Below, piece after piece: positions 44,486 through 53,183 of a stretch of DNA of 64,000 nt. The position numbers were made by a program, and so were the translations under genes. The notes beneath the pieces were generated by a model that had not been told where the DNA came from, did not search any database, and saw nothing but the letters and a program-made list of their open reading frames with translations. The stretch spans positions 372,001 to 436,000 of the forward strand of contig DAOKYO010000001.1 in the NCBI GenBank assembly GCA_035326105.1, given 5' to 3'. Each line of letters opens with the position of its first letter. Position 1 is the first letter of the stretch. Origin of the DNA: Bacilli bacterium (GTDB taxonomy: Bacteria; Bacillota_I; Bacilli_A; RFN20; CAG-826).

Positions 44486-46255
44486 ATGGTAAGAATTTTT
44501 AAGTATTTAAGAATAAAAGAATGGTTGGCCATTCTTGTCAGTGTCGGCTTTATCTTTGCGCAGGTTTGGCTTGACTTAAAATTGCCTGAATATATGCAGG
44601 AAATAACCACCCTGGTCGAGACCGAAGGTAGTGCGATGAAGGATATCCTCATTCAAGGTGGATATATGCTTCTATGCGCGATTGGAAGTGTCATCGCGGC
44701 GGTAGCAATCGGCTTTTTATCATCATTCGTTGCCGCAACGATGGCAATGCGTTTGAGAGGTGAAGTATTTAACAAGACTATTTCTTTTTCTATGGAGGAA
44801 ATAAACAATTTTTCGACAGCCAGTCTCATTACTCGTTCCACTAACGATATTACGCAAATTCAAATGTTTATCGGAATGGGACTCCAGTTTATTGTTCGGG
44901 CGCCGATCATGGCCGTATGGGCAATTATCAAAATACACAACAAGAGTTGGGAATGGACTTTATCTACGGCAATCGGCGTTGTTATTTTGGTCTCGATGCT
45001 AAGCGTTATCATTATTTTTGCGGTGCCAAAGTTCAAGATCATCCAAAATTTGACCGATAGCTTAAATCGGGTCACCCGCGAAAATCTGTCGGGTTTAAGA
45101 GTGGTTAGAGCCTATAATGCTGAAAATTATCAAGAAAATAAATTTGATAGTGCAAATATTAAACTTACAAAAACCAATCTCTTTACGAACCGGTTGATGG
45201 CAATTATTCAACCAACGATGACAATCATTTCTTCCGGTTTATCGGTAGCCATATATTGGATAGGGGCAATTCTCATTAACAACGCTCCATTTAGCAATCG
45301 CATTCAAGTATTCTCCGATATGATAGTTTTCTCTTCCTACGCGATGCAGGTCATCATGTCCTTTATGATGCTGACGATGATATTCATTATGCTGCCTCGG
45401 GCGAGCGTTTCGGCTAAGCGGATTATGGCGGTCTTAGATACCAAGCCGCGAATTGTTGATGGCAAAGAGAATAGTATAGTCAGCGATTCTAGCGGGGAAG
45501 TTGAATTTCGCGATGTATCTTTTTGCTACCCCGATGCCGCGGATAATGTTTTGGAAAACATTAACTTTACGCTTCATCAAGGGGAAAGTTTAGCGATTAT
45601 CGGCGCCACCGGAAGTGGAAAGAGCACGCTTGTTAATCTTTTACCGCGCTTCTATGATGCAACGCAAGGGGAAATCCTTATTGACGGAATTAATGTCAAG
45701 GATTACTCGCAGGAAGCTCTTCATCAAAAAATCGGATATGTATCCCAGAAAGCTATCTTATTCAGCGGCACAATCGCTTCCAATGTTATCTATGGTTCTA
45801 AAACCGATATTAGCGCAGAACAAGAAAAAGATGACATCCTTCAGGCATTGAAAGTGGCTCAGGCGGAAGATTTTGTTTACCGACTTCCCAAACAGGAGTT
45901 GGCACCGGTTGCTCAAGGAGGGTCCAATTTTAGCGGAGGACAAAAGCAGCGTATTTCAATTGCGCGCGCGATCTACAAAAAGCCGGAAATATATGTGTTT
46001 GATGATTCCTTTTCGGCGCTTGATTATAAGACCGATAAACTACTGCGCGAAGCTTTAAGCAAGTATTCGCGGGGAGTGACAAGCATCATCGTCGCTCAAC
46101 GGATTGGTACCATCAAGGATGCCGATCATATTCTTGTCCTTGATGAAGGGAAAATTGTCGGCTATGGAAAGCACCAAGAATTGCTGGCAAATTGTGAAGT
46201 CTATCGAGAGATAGCTTTGTCTCAGCTTACCCAGGAGGAATTGAAGCATGAGTGA
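44486..46255 (+). CDS. Heterodimeric ABC exporter subunit, degenerate ATPase site
   Basis: The 589-aa protein has six transmembrane helices and a C-terminal ATPase domain: Walker A GATGSGKST, canonical signature FSGGQKQR, Walker B VFDDS. The usual catalytic Glu is Asp (D507) and the switch His is Gln (Q538 in IVAQRIG). In BmrC/BmrD- and TM287/288-type exporters one subunit carries exactly this non-hydrolysing site. It should work with the next gene's product, which it overlaps by 8 bp, to export drugs, lipids or peptides. Confidence 0.92.
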   Translation: MVRIFKYLRIKEWLAILVSVGFIFAQVWLDLKLPEYMQEITTLVETEGSAMKDILIQGGYMLLCAIGSVIAAVAIGFLSSFVAATMAMRLRGEVFNKTISFSMEEINNFSTASLITRSTNDITQIQMFIGMGLQFIVRAPIMAVWAIIKIHNKSWEWTLSTAIGVVILVSMLSVIIIFAVPKFKIIQNLTDSLNRVTRENLSGLRVVRAYNAENYQENKFDSANIKLTKTNLFTNRLMAIIQPTMTIISSGLSVAIYWIGAILINNAPFSNRIQVFSDMIVFSSYAMQVIMSFMMLTMIFIMLPRASVSAKRIMAVLDTKPRIVDGKENSIVSDSSGEVEFRDVSFCYPDAADNVLENINFTLHQGESLAIIGATGSGKSTLVNLLPRFYDATQGEILIDGINVKDYSQEALHQKIGYVSQKAILFSGTIASNVIYGSKTDISAEQEKDDILQALKVAQAEDFVYRLPKQELAPVAQGGSNFSGGQKQRISIARAIYKKPEIYVFDDSFSALDYKTDKLLREALSKYSRGVTSIIVAQRIGTIKDADHILVLDEGKIVGYGKHQELLANCEVYREIALSQLTQEELKHE

Positions 46256-48104
46256 TAGTAAAGAAAAAGTGTCAGGGGCCACTTATAAGAATAATTCTAA
46301 GATGAGAATGGGAGGACGTGTTGGACACGGGGGCTTTGCTCCCGGCGAAAAGGCCAAAGATTTTAAAGGCTCGGTTAGTAAGTTGCTTGCCTATGGCAAA
46401 AGCTTCGTAATCTTTGGAGTGATTGCTATCATTTTAGCAATAAGCGGCACCACACTGAACATTATCGGTCCACAAAAAATCGGTGACATCACCAATTATA
46501 TTGTCAATGGAATCACCGGAACCATCAATTTACCCGAAATCAAAAAACTATCTATCTTTCTTATTGTTATCTATGGTCTAGGCTTTATTTTCAATTATAT
46601 TCAAAGTTATATTATGGCGACGATTGCCCAACGCCTCTCTTATAAACTAAGACGGGACATTGATCATAAAATTAATCGCCTTCCTCTCAAGTATTTTGAT
46701 AATAATTCTTACGGAGATGTCTTAAGTCGGGTAACCAATGATGTGGATACGATTGCCCAAACTTTAAACCAAAGTTTAGGGACCTTGGTTAGTGCCATAA
46801 CCATGTTTTTTGGTTCACTTATTATGATGTTTCTTACCAATTATATTATGGCTTTTGCGGCGGTGGCGTCCACTTTAATCGGTTTCTTATTAATGATAAT
46901 CATCATTAGAAAATCACAAAAGTACTTTCTCAATCAGCAAAACGGACTTGGAGCGATAAACGGTCATATAGAAGAAGTATACTCCGGACACACGGTAGTC
47001 AAGGCCTATAACGGAGAAAAGGCTGCGATGCAAACTTTCAATCGCATGAATGACGATTTGTTTATCAATGCTTGGCGGTCGCAATTTCTTTCCGGACTGA
47101 TGATGCCTATCATGCAGTTTATCGGTAACTTCGGCTACGTCGTAGTCTCCATAGTGGGAGCTTTGCTAGCCATTAACGGAAAAATACAATTTGGAGTGAT
47201 AGCTTCATTTATGTTATATGTCCGTTTATTCACTCAACCCATGTCGCAATTTGCTCAGGCCGCGAACCGTATTCAATCAGGAGCGGCGGCTTCAGAAAGA
47301 GTCTTCAGTTTTCTTGATGAATCCGAATTGAGTGCTGAACAGGACAAAGCAAATACTCTTAAGGAAGTCAAAGGTGACGTTGAGTTTGATCATGTCAAAT
47401 TTGGTTACGACAGTGACAAGGTGATTATTCCCGACTTTTCCATGAAAGCCAAAGCCGGACAAAAGATAGCCATCGTCGGTCCTACCGGTGCCGGTAAAAC
47501 AACTTTGGTCAACCTTTTAATGCGCTTTTATGAAGTTCAAGATGGGCAAATTAAAATTGATGGAACTTCCACTTTAGATGTACCGCGGGAAAATGTTCAT
47601 GACCAATTCTGTATGGTTCTGCAGGATACGTGGCTCTTTGAAGGAACCATCAAGGAAAATATCGCTTATAGCCGAAAAGGAGTAACGGATGAGATGGTTA
47701 AAGAAGCCTGCAAAGTGGCGGGAATCGACTTCTTTATTCGAACGCTTCCTAACGGCTATGATACCATTTTGACGGACAAATTGAATCTATCCGCTGGTCA
47801 AAAACAATTGATGACCATTGCCCGGGCGATGATTGTGGATGCGCCCTTATTAATTTTGGATGAGGCCACGAGTTCGGTTGATACCAGAACCGAAATAATA
47901 ATTCAAAAAGCGATGGATCGACTTATGCACGGGCGGACAAGTTTTGTCATTGCCCACCGCTTGTCGACTATTAAAAATGCCGATCTAATATTGGTTTTAA
48001 AGGATGGTAACGTAGTTGAAAGTGGAACCCATATCGAACTATTGGCTAAAAATGGTTTTTATGCCGATTTGTATAATAGCCAATTTGATGCTATGAATGA
48101 ATAG
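46248..48104 (+). CDS. Heterodimeric ABC exporter subunit, active ATPase site
   Basis: The 618-aa protein has a 40-residue Gly/Lys-rich N-terminal extension, six transmembrane helices and an ATPase domain. Walker A GPTGAGKTT, Walker B LLILDEATS with the catalytic Glu, and IAHRLSTI with the switch His are intact, but the signature reads LSAGQ (514-518) instead of LSGGQ. This complements the first subunit: one composite site is fully canonical, the other degenerate in both halves. Together they form a type IV exporter under MarR control. Confidence 0.92.
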   Translation: MSDSKEKVSGATYKNNSKMRMGGRVGHGGFAPGEKAKDFKGSVSKLLAYGKSFVIFGVIAIILAISGTTLNIIGPQKIGDITNYIVNGITGTINLPEIKKLSIFLIVIYGLGFIFNYIQSYIMATIAQRLSYKLRRDIDHKINRLPLKYFDNNSYGDVLSRVTNDVDTIAQTLNQSLGTLVSAITMFFGSLIMMFLTNYIMAFAAVASTLIGFLLMIIIIRKSQKYFLNQQNGLGAINGHIEEVYSGHTVVKAYNGEKAAMQTFNRMNDDLFINAWRSQFLSGLMMPIMQFIGNFGYVVVSIVGALLAINGKIQFGVIASFMLYVRLFTQPMSQFAQAANRIQSGAAASERVFSFLDESELSAEQDKANTLKEVKGDVEFDHVKFGYDSDKVIIPDFSMKAKAGQKIAIVGPTGAGKTTLVNLLMRFYEVQDGQIKIDGTSTLDVPRENVHDQFCMVLQDTWLFEGTIKENIAYSRKGVTDEMVKEACKVAGIDFFIRTLPNGYDTILTDKLNLSAGQKQLMTIARAMIVDAPLLILDEATSSVDTRTEIIIQKAMDRLMHGRTSFVIAHRLSTIKNADLILVLKDGNVVESGTHIELLAKNGFYADLYNSQFDAMNE

Positions 48105-48127
48105 TAAGTAATTTACTGTAAAAAGCA

Positions 48128-48155
48128 TTGACTTATTAACCGCTGCCGATAGAAT
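48128..48155 (+). promoter_or_regulatory. Promoter of T-box leader
   Basis: TTGACT (48128-48133) and TAGAAT (48150-48155) are 16 bp apart, placing the start of transcription near 48162, just before the T-box stem I. Confidence 0.65.
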
Positions 48156-48172
48156 ATAGTTAACCAAATATT

Positions 48173-48430
48173 AAAAGACGCTGATGAAGAGAAAAGTTTT
48201 AAATCTAAATTTAGAGAGTCCAGTCGCGGTGCAAATGGAAATTAGATTGAAACAAAATATACACTTCGGAGTCGGAGGCTGAAACTAGTAGGCACTCCCG
48301 GTAGTTGTCCGTTAAAACGACTAGAGTTGTTGGACTCGATAAGTGATGGCTATGGCCATAATTAGGGTGGTACCGCGGAATATCTGAACGATTTTCGTCC
48401 CTGTGAAAGCAAGGAGAAAATCGTTTTTTA
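48173..48430 (+). ncRNA. T-box riboswitch, probably tyrosine-specific
   Basis: The T-box sequence AGGGTGGTACCGCG (48364-48377) is unmistakable. Stem I is readable at its base: GAC and GAAG (48178-48189) pair with CTTC and GTC (48264-48273) around a GA-rich K-turn. In the specifier loop, the triplet just before the A next to CTTC is TAC (48260-48262), a Tyr codon. The antiterminator bulge TGGT would pair with a tRNA ending ACCA; bacterial tRNA-Tyr has A73, whereas tRNA-Trp has G73 and would need TGGC. A terminator (AACGATTTTC 48387-48396 with GAAAATCGTT 48416-48425, then T-run) follows. Binding of uncharged tRNA-Tyr should permit readthrough into the lyase gene. Confidence 0.9.
48387..48430 (+). 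terminator. Terminator of the T-box riboswitch
   Basis: AACGATTTTC pairs with GAAAATCGTT and is followed by six T. It is the OFF-state structure that competes with the antiterminator containing the T-box sequence. Confidence 0.88.
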
Positions 48431-48458
48431 TTTTCTCCCGTTTAGAAAGGAGAACTAT

Positions 48459-49910
48459 ATGTTCCACATTGCCAGATTTAAAGCCGAGCCGTTTCCGTTA
48501 GAAATGCACAAAGTACGAGTTGTTCAGAAATTAAATTTACTTCCGATTGATGAACGATTACAAGCGATTCAAGAAGCCGGGAATAACACTTTTCTTTTAA
48601 GAAATCGCGATGTCTTTCTTGATATGCTAACCGATAGTGGAACCAACGCGATGAGCGATCGGCAAATTGCCTCAATGTCCATCGCCGATGATTCTTATGC
48701 CGGAAGCGAGACATTCTTTCGCTTAGAGAAAGTTCTGCAAGATTTTTTCGGCATGAAGTTTTTTCTTCCTGCCCATCAAGGGAGGGCTTGTGAGCATATC
48801 ATAGCCAAGGTATTTGTTAAGCCGAACGATGTCGTTCCGATGAACTACCATTTTACCACGACCAAAGCCCATATTATGGAATGCGGAGGAAGGGTGGAAG
48901 AGTGTTTCTTTGATAAGGCCATTATTCCGGAAAGCGAAAATCCATTTAAGGGCGATATGGATCTGGAGAAATTAAAAGCTCTCATCGGTCGCGTTGGTAA
49001 AGACAGGATACCTTTTGTGCGCTTAGAGATGGGAACAAATCTCATCGGCGGGCAACCGGTTTCACTGCATAACATCAAAGAGGTCGGCGAATTTTGCCAT
49101 CAAAATAATATAATGCTGGTAATTGATGCTTCCCTTTTATCGGATAATCTTTTCTTTATTAAAACCCGGGAAGCGATAGCGGAGAATATGAGTATTCATG
49201 ATATTGTTCTGGCTATAGCCAAGACTGCCGATATCATCTATTTCTCCGGAAGAAAACTCGGAAGTGCCCGCGGTGGTGGCATTATTACTCCGCACCAAGA
49301 ACTTTTCGATAAAATGAAGAATCTTATTCCACTATTTGAAGGATTTCTTACTTACGGAGGGATGTCGGTCCGGGAAATGGAGGCTTTGGCTGTGGGAATC
49401 GAAGAGACACTGGATATTGATATGATATCTCAGGGTCCGGAGTTTATCGCGGCATTTGGGCAGATGCTCCAAAAAAATGGCATCCCGGTTATTACTCCAT
49501 TTGGGGGATTAGGATTACATCTTAACGCGCGGGCATTTATTCCCCATGTTAAATCGGAAGAATATCCGGCGGGAGCATTAGCCGCGGCAATATATATTGT
49601 CAGTGGCGCCCGCGGGATGGAGCGGGGGACGATATCAGAAACGCGCAATGCCGATGGCAGTGAGCATCCGGCTAGCATGGAACTTGTGCGTCTAGCCCTT
49701 CCGCGGCGAGTATTTACTCTTTCGCAAATAACCTTTATTGCCGATCGTTTAAATTGGCTTTTTGAAAATCGCAATCTTATCGGCGGACTGCATTTTGTGG
49801 AGGAACCAAAAGTTATGCGTTTCTTTATTGGTCGTTTAAAGGAAAATGGCGATTGGCAAGAAAAACTGAAAGAAAAGTTCATCGAAGATTTTGGTATCGA
49901 TGCCCTATAA
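48459..49910 (+). CDS. Tryptophanase/tyrosine phenol-lyase-like PLP enzyme
   Basis: The 483-aa length and text fit beta-eliminating lyases of the TnaA/Tpl family: GRACEHIIAKVF, YHFTTTKAHIMECGG, PFVRLEMGTNLIGGQPVS, and VRLALPRRVFT near the C-terminus. The PLP-lysine segment reads YFSGRKLGSARGGG rather than the usual SGKKDxLVNIGG, so this is a divergent subgroup. The enzyme class splits Trp or Tyr into indole or phenol, pyruvate and ammonia, and can run in reverse. Its T-box leader reads as Tyr-specific, favouring a tyrosine link; a T-box switches genes on when the amino acid is scarce, which is unusual for a degradative enzyme. Confidence 0.8.
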   Translation: MFHIARFKAEPFPLEMHKVRVVQKLNLLPIDERLQAIQEAGNNTFLLRNRDVFLDMLTDSGTNAMSDRQIASMSIADDSYAGSETFFRLEKVLQDFFGMKFFLPAHQGRACEHIIAKVFVKPNDVVPMNYHFTTTKAHIMECGGRVEECFFDKAIIPESENPFKGDMDLEKLKALIGRVGKDRIPFVRLEMGTNLIGGQPVSLHNIKEVGEFCHQNNIMLVIDASLLSDNLFFIKTREAIAENMSIHDIVLAIAKTADIIYFSGRKLGSARGGGIITPHQELFDKMKNLIPLFEGFLTYGGMSVREMEALAVGIEETLDIDMISQGPEFIAAFGQMLQKNGIPVITPFGGLGLHLNARAFIPHVKSEEYPAGALAAAIYIVSGARGMERGTISETRNADGSEHPASMELVRLALPRRVFTLSQITFIADRLNWLFENRNLIGGLHFVEEPKVMRFFIGRLKENGDWQEKLKEKFIEDFGIDAL

Positions 49911-49919
49911 AATATGAAA

Positions 49920-49947
49920 AAGGACACACATATGCGTGTCCTTATTT
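49920..49947. terminator. Bidirectional terminator between lyase and GGDEF genes
   Basis: AAGGACAC pairs with GTGTCCTT around an 8-base loop. T-rich tails lie on both sides: ATTTTAT on the plus strand and, reading the minus strand, TTTTTC. It serves both convergent genes. Confidence 0.85.
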
Positions 49948-50841
49948 TATAAACGTAAAACGATTACGACCTTTATTTTTGCTCTCATACATCCCTTGAT
50001 CGGCCCGTCGTGTGATCGACTCCTCGTCATCATTTTTTTGGGCAATGGTAATGCCGACGGAAATAGTGACCGATATATTGTTACCATGGTCAACAAAATT
50101 GGAATTTTTGACTAAAGTAATGGCATGACTGGCAATTTCTTCTAACTCACGGGGGGAATGGCAACCGGAGATAACCATAAATTCCTCTCCTCCCCATCGA
50201 CCGATAAAGGTCGGCTCAGTGAATATATCTGAAAGCGTGGTGGCAACCATTTTTAGTACTTTATCGCCCGTATCATGGCCATATGTATCATTAATCGACT
50301 TGAAGTGGTCGATATCAATCATCATAACGGAAAAGGAAAGATTAAGATCATTATATTGCCGAATAAAATTCTTGAGCGTTGAATCGATATAGCGGCGGTT
50401 AGGAATACCCGTCAGTTGATCATGGAGGGCCAAATAGGTAAGTTCGTCAATCTTGGAGACGGGGATATTGTCACTGTTATGAACAAAAAACTCGAATGCA
50501 CCGACAATTTCGCCATTTACTATCAACGGAACCGTACGGATAGTAACCGCGACACGATGCCCCTTTTTATGATGAAGATAGACCTTAGCTTCTCGACGAA
50601 TACCATCATTCATTGTTTTGGATAGAGGACAGGCCGTTGTACATAGGCATATCCCTTCTTCATCAACGTGGTTTAAAATGTTATCAAAACAGTGGTAGTT
50701 GACCACTTCCTTTTCTCCGTAACCGGAAATTTTTTCCGCTTCTTTATTCCAATACAAAATTTTACGGTCCTTATCAACGTAATAGACTCCATCATAACTT
50801 GTATCCAAAATTTTGGCATACTCATCGATTTTTTCTTTCAT
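49942..50841 (-). CDS. PAS-GGDEF diguanylate cyclase
   Basis: The 299-aa protein has an N-terminal PAS domain (residues about 5-130) with a Cys-containing segment CLCTTACPL, then a GGDEF domain (about 135-297). The active-site loop is RWGGEEF, which is catalytically competent, and DIDHFKSINDTYGHDTGD is the usual metal-binding block. No membrane segment is seen, so it is cytoplasmic. It should make cyclic di-GMP in response to a signal sensed by the PAS domain; the three clustered Cys could bind metal or sense redox. An EAL gene is divergently located across 486 bp. Confidence 0.92.
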   Translation of the reverse strand: MKEKIDEYAKILDTSYDGVYYVDKDRKILYWNKEAEKISGYGEKEVVNYHCFDNILNHVDEEGICLCTTACPLSKTMNDGIRREAKVYLHHKKGHRVAVTIRTVPLIVNGEIVGAFEFFVHNSDNIPVSKIDELTYLALHDQLTGIPNRRYIDSTLKNFIRQYNDLNLSFSVMMIDIDHFKSINDTYGHDTGDKVLKMVATTLSDIFTEPTFIGRWGGEEFMVISGCHSPRELEEIASHAITLVKNSNFVDHGNNISVTISVGITIAQKNDDEESITRRADQGMYESKNKGRNRFTFIK

Positions 50842-51327
50842 TGGTTCTCCCGGAAAGGTAAGACATTTATTCTGCCTGATTAAATGGACTCAAAAGACAT
50901 TAAAACAAAAACCATCCAGGATGATTATACACAAGTGTCGATTAAAAATGCGAGCGATTAACACTAAGCAACTTAAAAATTAAGTAAAAGTATAATTTAT
51001 TCAATAAAAGCATTCTCTTTTTATTTTATTAAGAAATAACTTATATTATGAGTAGCAATAGCTTCTTAAAAAATATATTAATAATTGATAAAACATATAC
51101 TCTGGGATGTAGGTAAAGAAGAAAATTTGCTATCGCTTGTTATCATTGGGGAACGAACTTTTTATCCGGGCAAAAAATAATCAGTTTTCATCGGTCGTTT
51201 CTAACTTTTAATCATTTATGCTATCATATTATTTGTCAGGATGAAGCTTTAAGTGGAACCAGTAATAACAACAAATAATTTTATCGATTTGGCGTTGGGG
51301 GCGTTCAAATAAACGAAGGAGTCTTTT
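50842..51327. other. Long A/T-rich intergenic region between GGDEF and EAL genes
   Basis: The 486-bp gap separates the divergent cyclic di-GMP synthesis and degradation genes, so it must hold both promoters. I see -10-like elements (TATCATATTAT near 51222-51232 on the plus strand) and a small CATCC-A-GGATG palindrome near 50907-50917. I could not recognise a GEMM-type cyclic di-GMP riboswitch, and I see no remnant gene. Confidence 0.4.
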
Positions 51328-53133
51328 ATGCAACAGCTCTTTATCGGGACTAAACTATTTATCGTTGGTTTATCTTTAAACGACATCGAATTAATAACTC
51401 TCGTAGTTATCTTATTTTTAGCGTTAGGTCTCGTGGTATTATCGGTTATAATCTCATATATCAGTCATCGTCGGAAATTGGCGCGGTTTACGGTTTCGTC
51501 GTTAAAAATCGGAGTGATTGCCACCAATCGCCATCGGCGAATTTTTTACGTAAATCCGGCGATGGAAGAATTGACAGGCTATACATTTAAGGAATTAAAA
51601 AACAAAAATCCGCGCATATTATCGAGCGGGCGCCACGATTCCACCTTCTATCATAATATGTGGAATGATATTCGTGATAAAGGATTTTGGACGGGAGAAA
51701 TGTGGGACCGGAGAAAAGATGGTACACTTTATCCCAAGCGCATCAGTATTTATGCTATTCGAGGGGTTTTTGGCCTTGGTATTAGCTATGTCAGCACTCA
51801 CGAGGATCTCTCTATCGCACATAAAACGGAAGAGCAAATTACTTTTTTAAGAGACTATGTTCCTAGCACCAATCTTTTAAATCAAAATGCGATGATTCAA
51901 CGGATGAATGCCCTTATTGATGACAAGAAACCCTTCTCAATCATTTTCCTGCGGGTGAGCAATTATAGTTATCTTCAAATCACTCAGTCACAGGAGAAAT
52001 ACTATCGAGCGATTGTAAGTTTTATCGAACACTTAGCAATCCAGATGAATATGCCTTCGGAATCGTTTGCTCAAATTAGCGACGACTCACTGTTAATTAT
52101 CTCTCCCTTAAGCGAAATAAGCGCAATCACGGCCTTTGTAGAAGAAATAATCCGTCTTGATGAACGGGAGATTAATTTTAACAATGAGGATAATCTTCTT
52201 TTCACCTTCAAATGCGGAATCAGCCGGTATCCAGAGGATGGGGTTAGTGCGGTTACTCTTTTGACCAACGCGCAAATAGCGACAAGTAAAATTAATGAGG
52301 ATAGCAAGCGCGATTATATATTCTATCGTCCTGAACTATCACAAAAAATAACCGAAGACGAAAAGATAAAAGAACAACTTGTTAATGGTATTAAAAATAA
52401 TGAGTTTGAACTTTTCTATCAACCCAAGATTGATATTCAAAATAATGTAGTGGTTGGGGCGGAAGGTTTATTACGGTGGCGATCTCCGACCCTGGGATTG
52501 GTTTCCCCGATGCGTTTTATCCCGGTAGCGGAGCGCTTAGGATTAATGAATGATATCGGCGCATTTGTTATTCGCAAAGCGGTAAATGATCTAGTTATTA
52601 TCAATAGTATTTTTAACAAAAAGCACCTTCAATTTTCGGTTAATACGACCGCTTCGCAGTATGTTCAAAATCGCTTGTATGAAACGCTTATTGAAGTACT
52701 CGGCAACTCGCATATCGATGCTAAGCAATTGGAGTTGGAAATCACCGAGAGTATCCTGATTGACGATCGGGCGCAAATGATAGCCTACCTTAGTAAAATC
52801 AGAGAATTAGGAGTTACTATTTCCCTGGACGATTTTGGTACGGGATATTCATCGCTCGGATATATTCGGGACATGCCGATTGATACGTTAAAGATTGACC
52901 GTAGTTTTATTAAGGATTATCCGAAGGATGATGACGGAAAAGTGGCGGAAGCGATTATTTCTTTAGCGCATCTTTTTAATCTAAAACTTGTGGCTGAAGG
53001 AGCCGAAACCCTTGAACAAGTGGAGTTTCTACGGGAAAAGAAGTGTCAGATGGTTCAGGGATACTACTATGCAAAGCCACTTCAATTTGCGGATTTTATT
53101 GATTTTGTTAAAAATTTCGACAGTAAAAAGTAA
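51328..53133 (+). CDS. Membrane PAS-(degenerate GGDEF)-EAL cyclic di-GMP phosphodiesterase
   Basis: The 601-aa protein has a transmembrane segment (about 20-45), a PAS domain (about 60-170; FYVNPAMEELTGYTF), a GGDEF-like domain whose signature has decayed (FAQISDDSLLIIS in place of the GGDEF loop), and an EAL domain (about 350-600). The EAL domain keeps AEGLLRW (about 375), ELEITESI, DDFGTGYSSLGY, LKIDRSFIKD and AEGAETLEQ, so it should hydrolyse cyclic di-GMP. The degenerate GGDEF may act as a GTP sensor, as in other proteins of this kind. RBS GAAGGAG precedes the ATG. Confidence 0.92.
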   Translation: MQQLFIGTKLFIVGLSLNDIELITLVVILFLALGLVVLSVIISYISHRRKLARFTVSSLKIGVIATNRHRRIFYVNPAMEELTGYTFKELKNKNPRILSSGRHDSTFYHNMWNDIRDKGFWTGEMWDRRKDGTLYPKRISIYAIRGVFGLGISYVSTHEDLSIAHKTEEQITFLRDYVPSTNLLNQNAMIQRMNALIDDKKPFSIIFLRVSNYSYLQITQSQEKYYRAIVSFIEHLAIQMNMPSESFAQISDDSLLIISPLSEISAITAFVEEIIRLDEREINFNNEDNLLFTFKCGISRYPEDGVSAVTLLTNAQIATSKINEDSKRDYIFYRPELSQKITEDEKIKEQLVNGIKNNEFELFYQPKIDIQNNVVVGAEGLLRWRSPTLGLVSPMRFIPVAERLGLMNDIGAFVIRKAVNDLVIINSIFNKKHLQFSVNTTASQYVQNRLYETLIEVLGNSHIDAKQLELEITESILIDDRAQMIAYLSKIRELGVTISLDDFGTGYSSLGYIRDMPIDTLKIDRSFIKDYPKDDDGKVAEAIISLAHLFNLKLVAEGAETLEQVEFLREKKCQMVQGYYYAKPLQFADFIDFVKNFDSKK

Positions 53134-53183
53134 TTCATCGAGATTTCTTTAGGCTTATTAAGCCAGACGAGGGAGCAAGAAAT

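Noticed and set aside
49430..49927. 165-codon minus-strand frame under the lyase gene
   Set aside because: It mirrors codon bias of the PLP enzyme gene, is rich in Ser/Arg/Pro without a recognisable domain, and has no promoter or RBS.
50842..51327. Possible cyclic di-GMP riboswitch between GGDEF and EAL genes
   Set aside because: I looked for the conserved GEMM core and could not find it; nothing beyond promoter-like sequence is supported.
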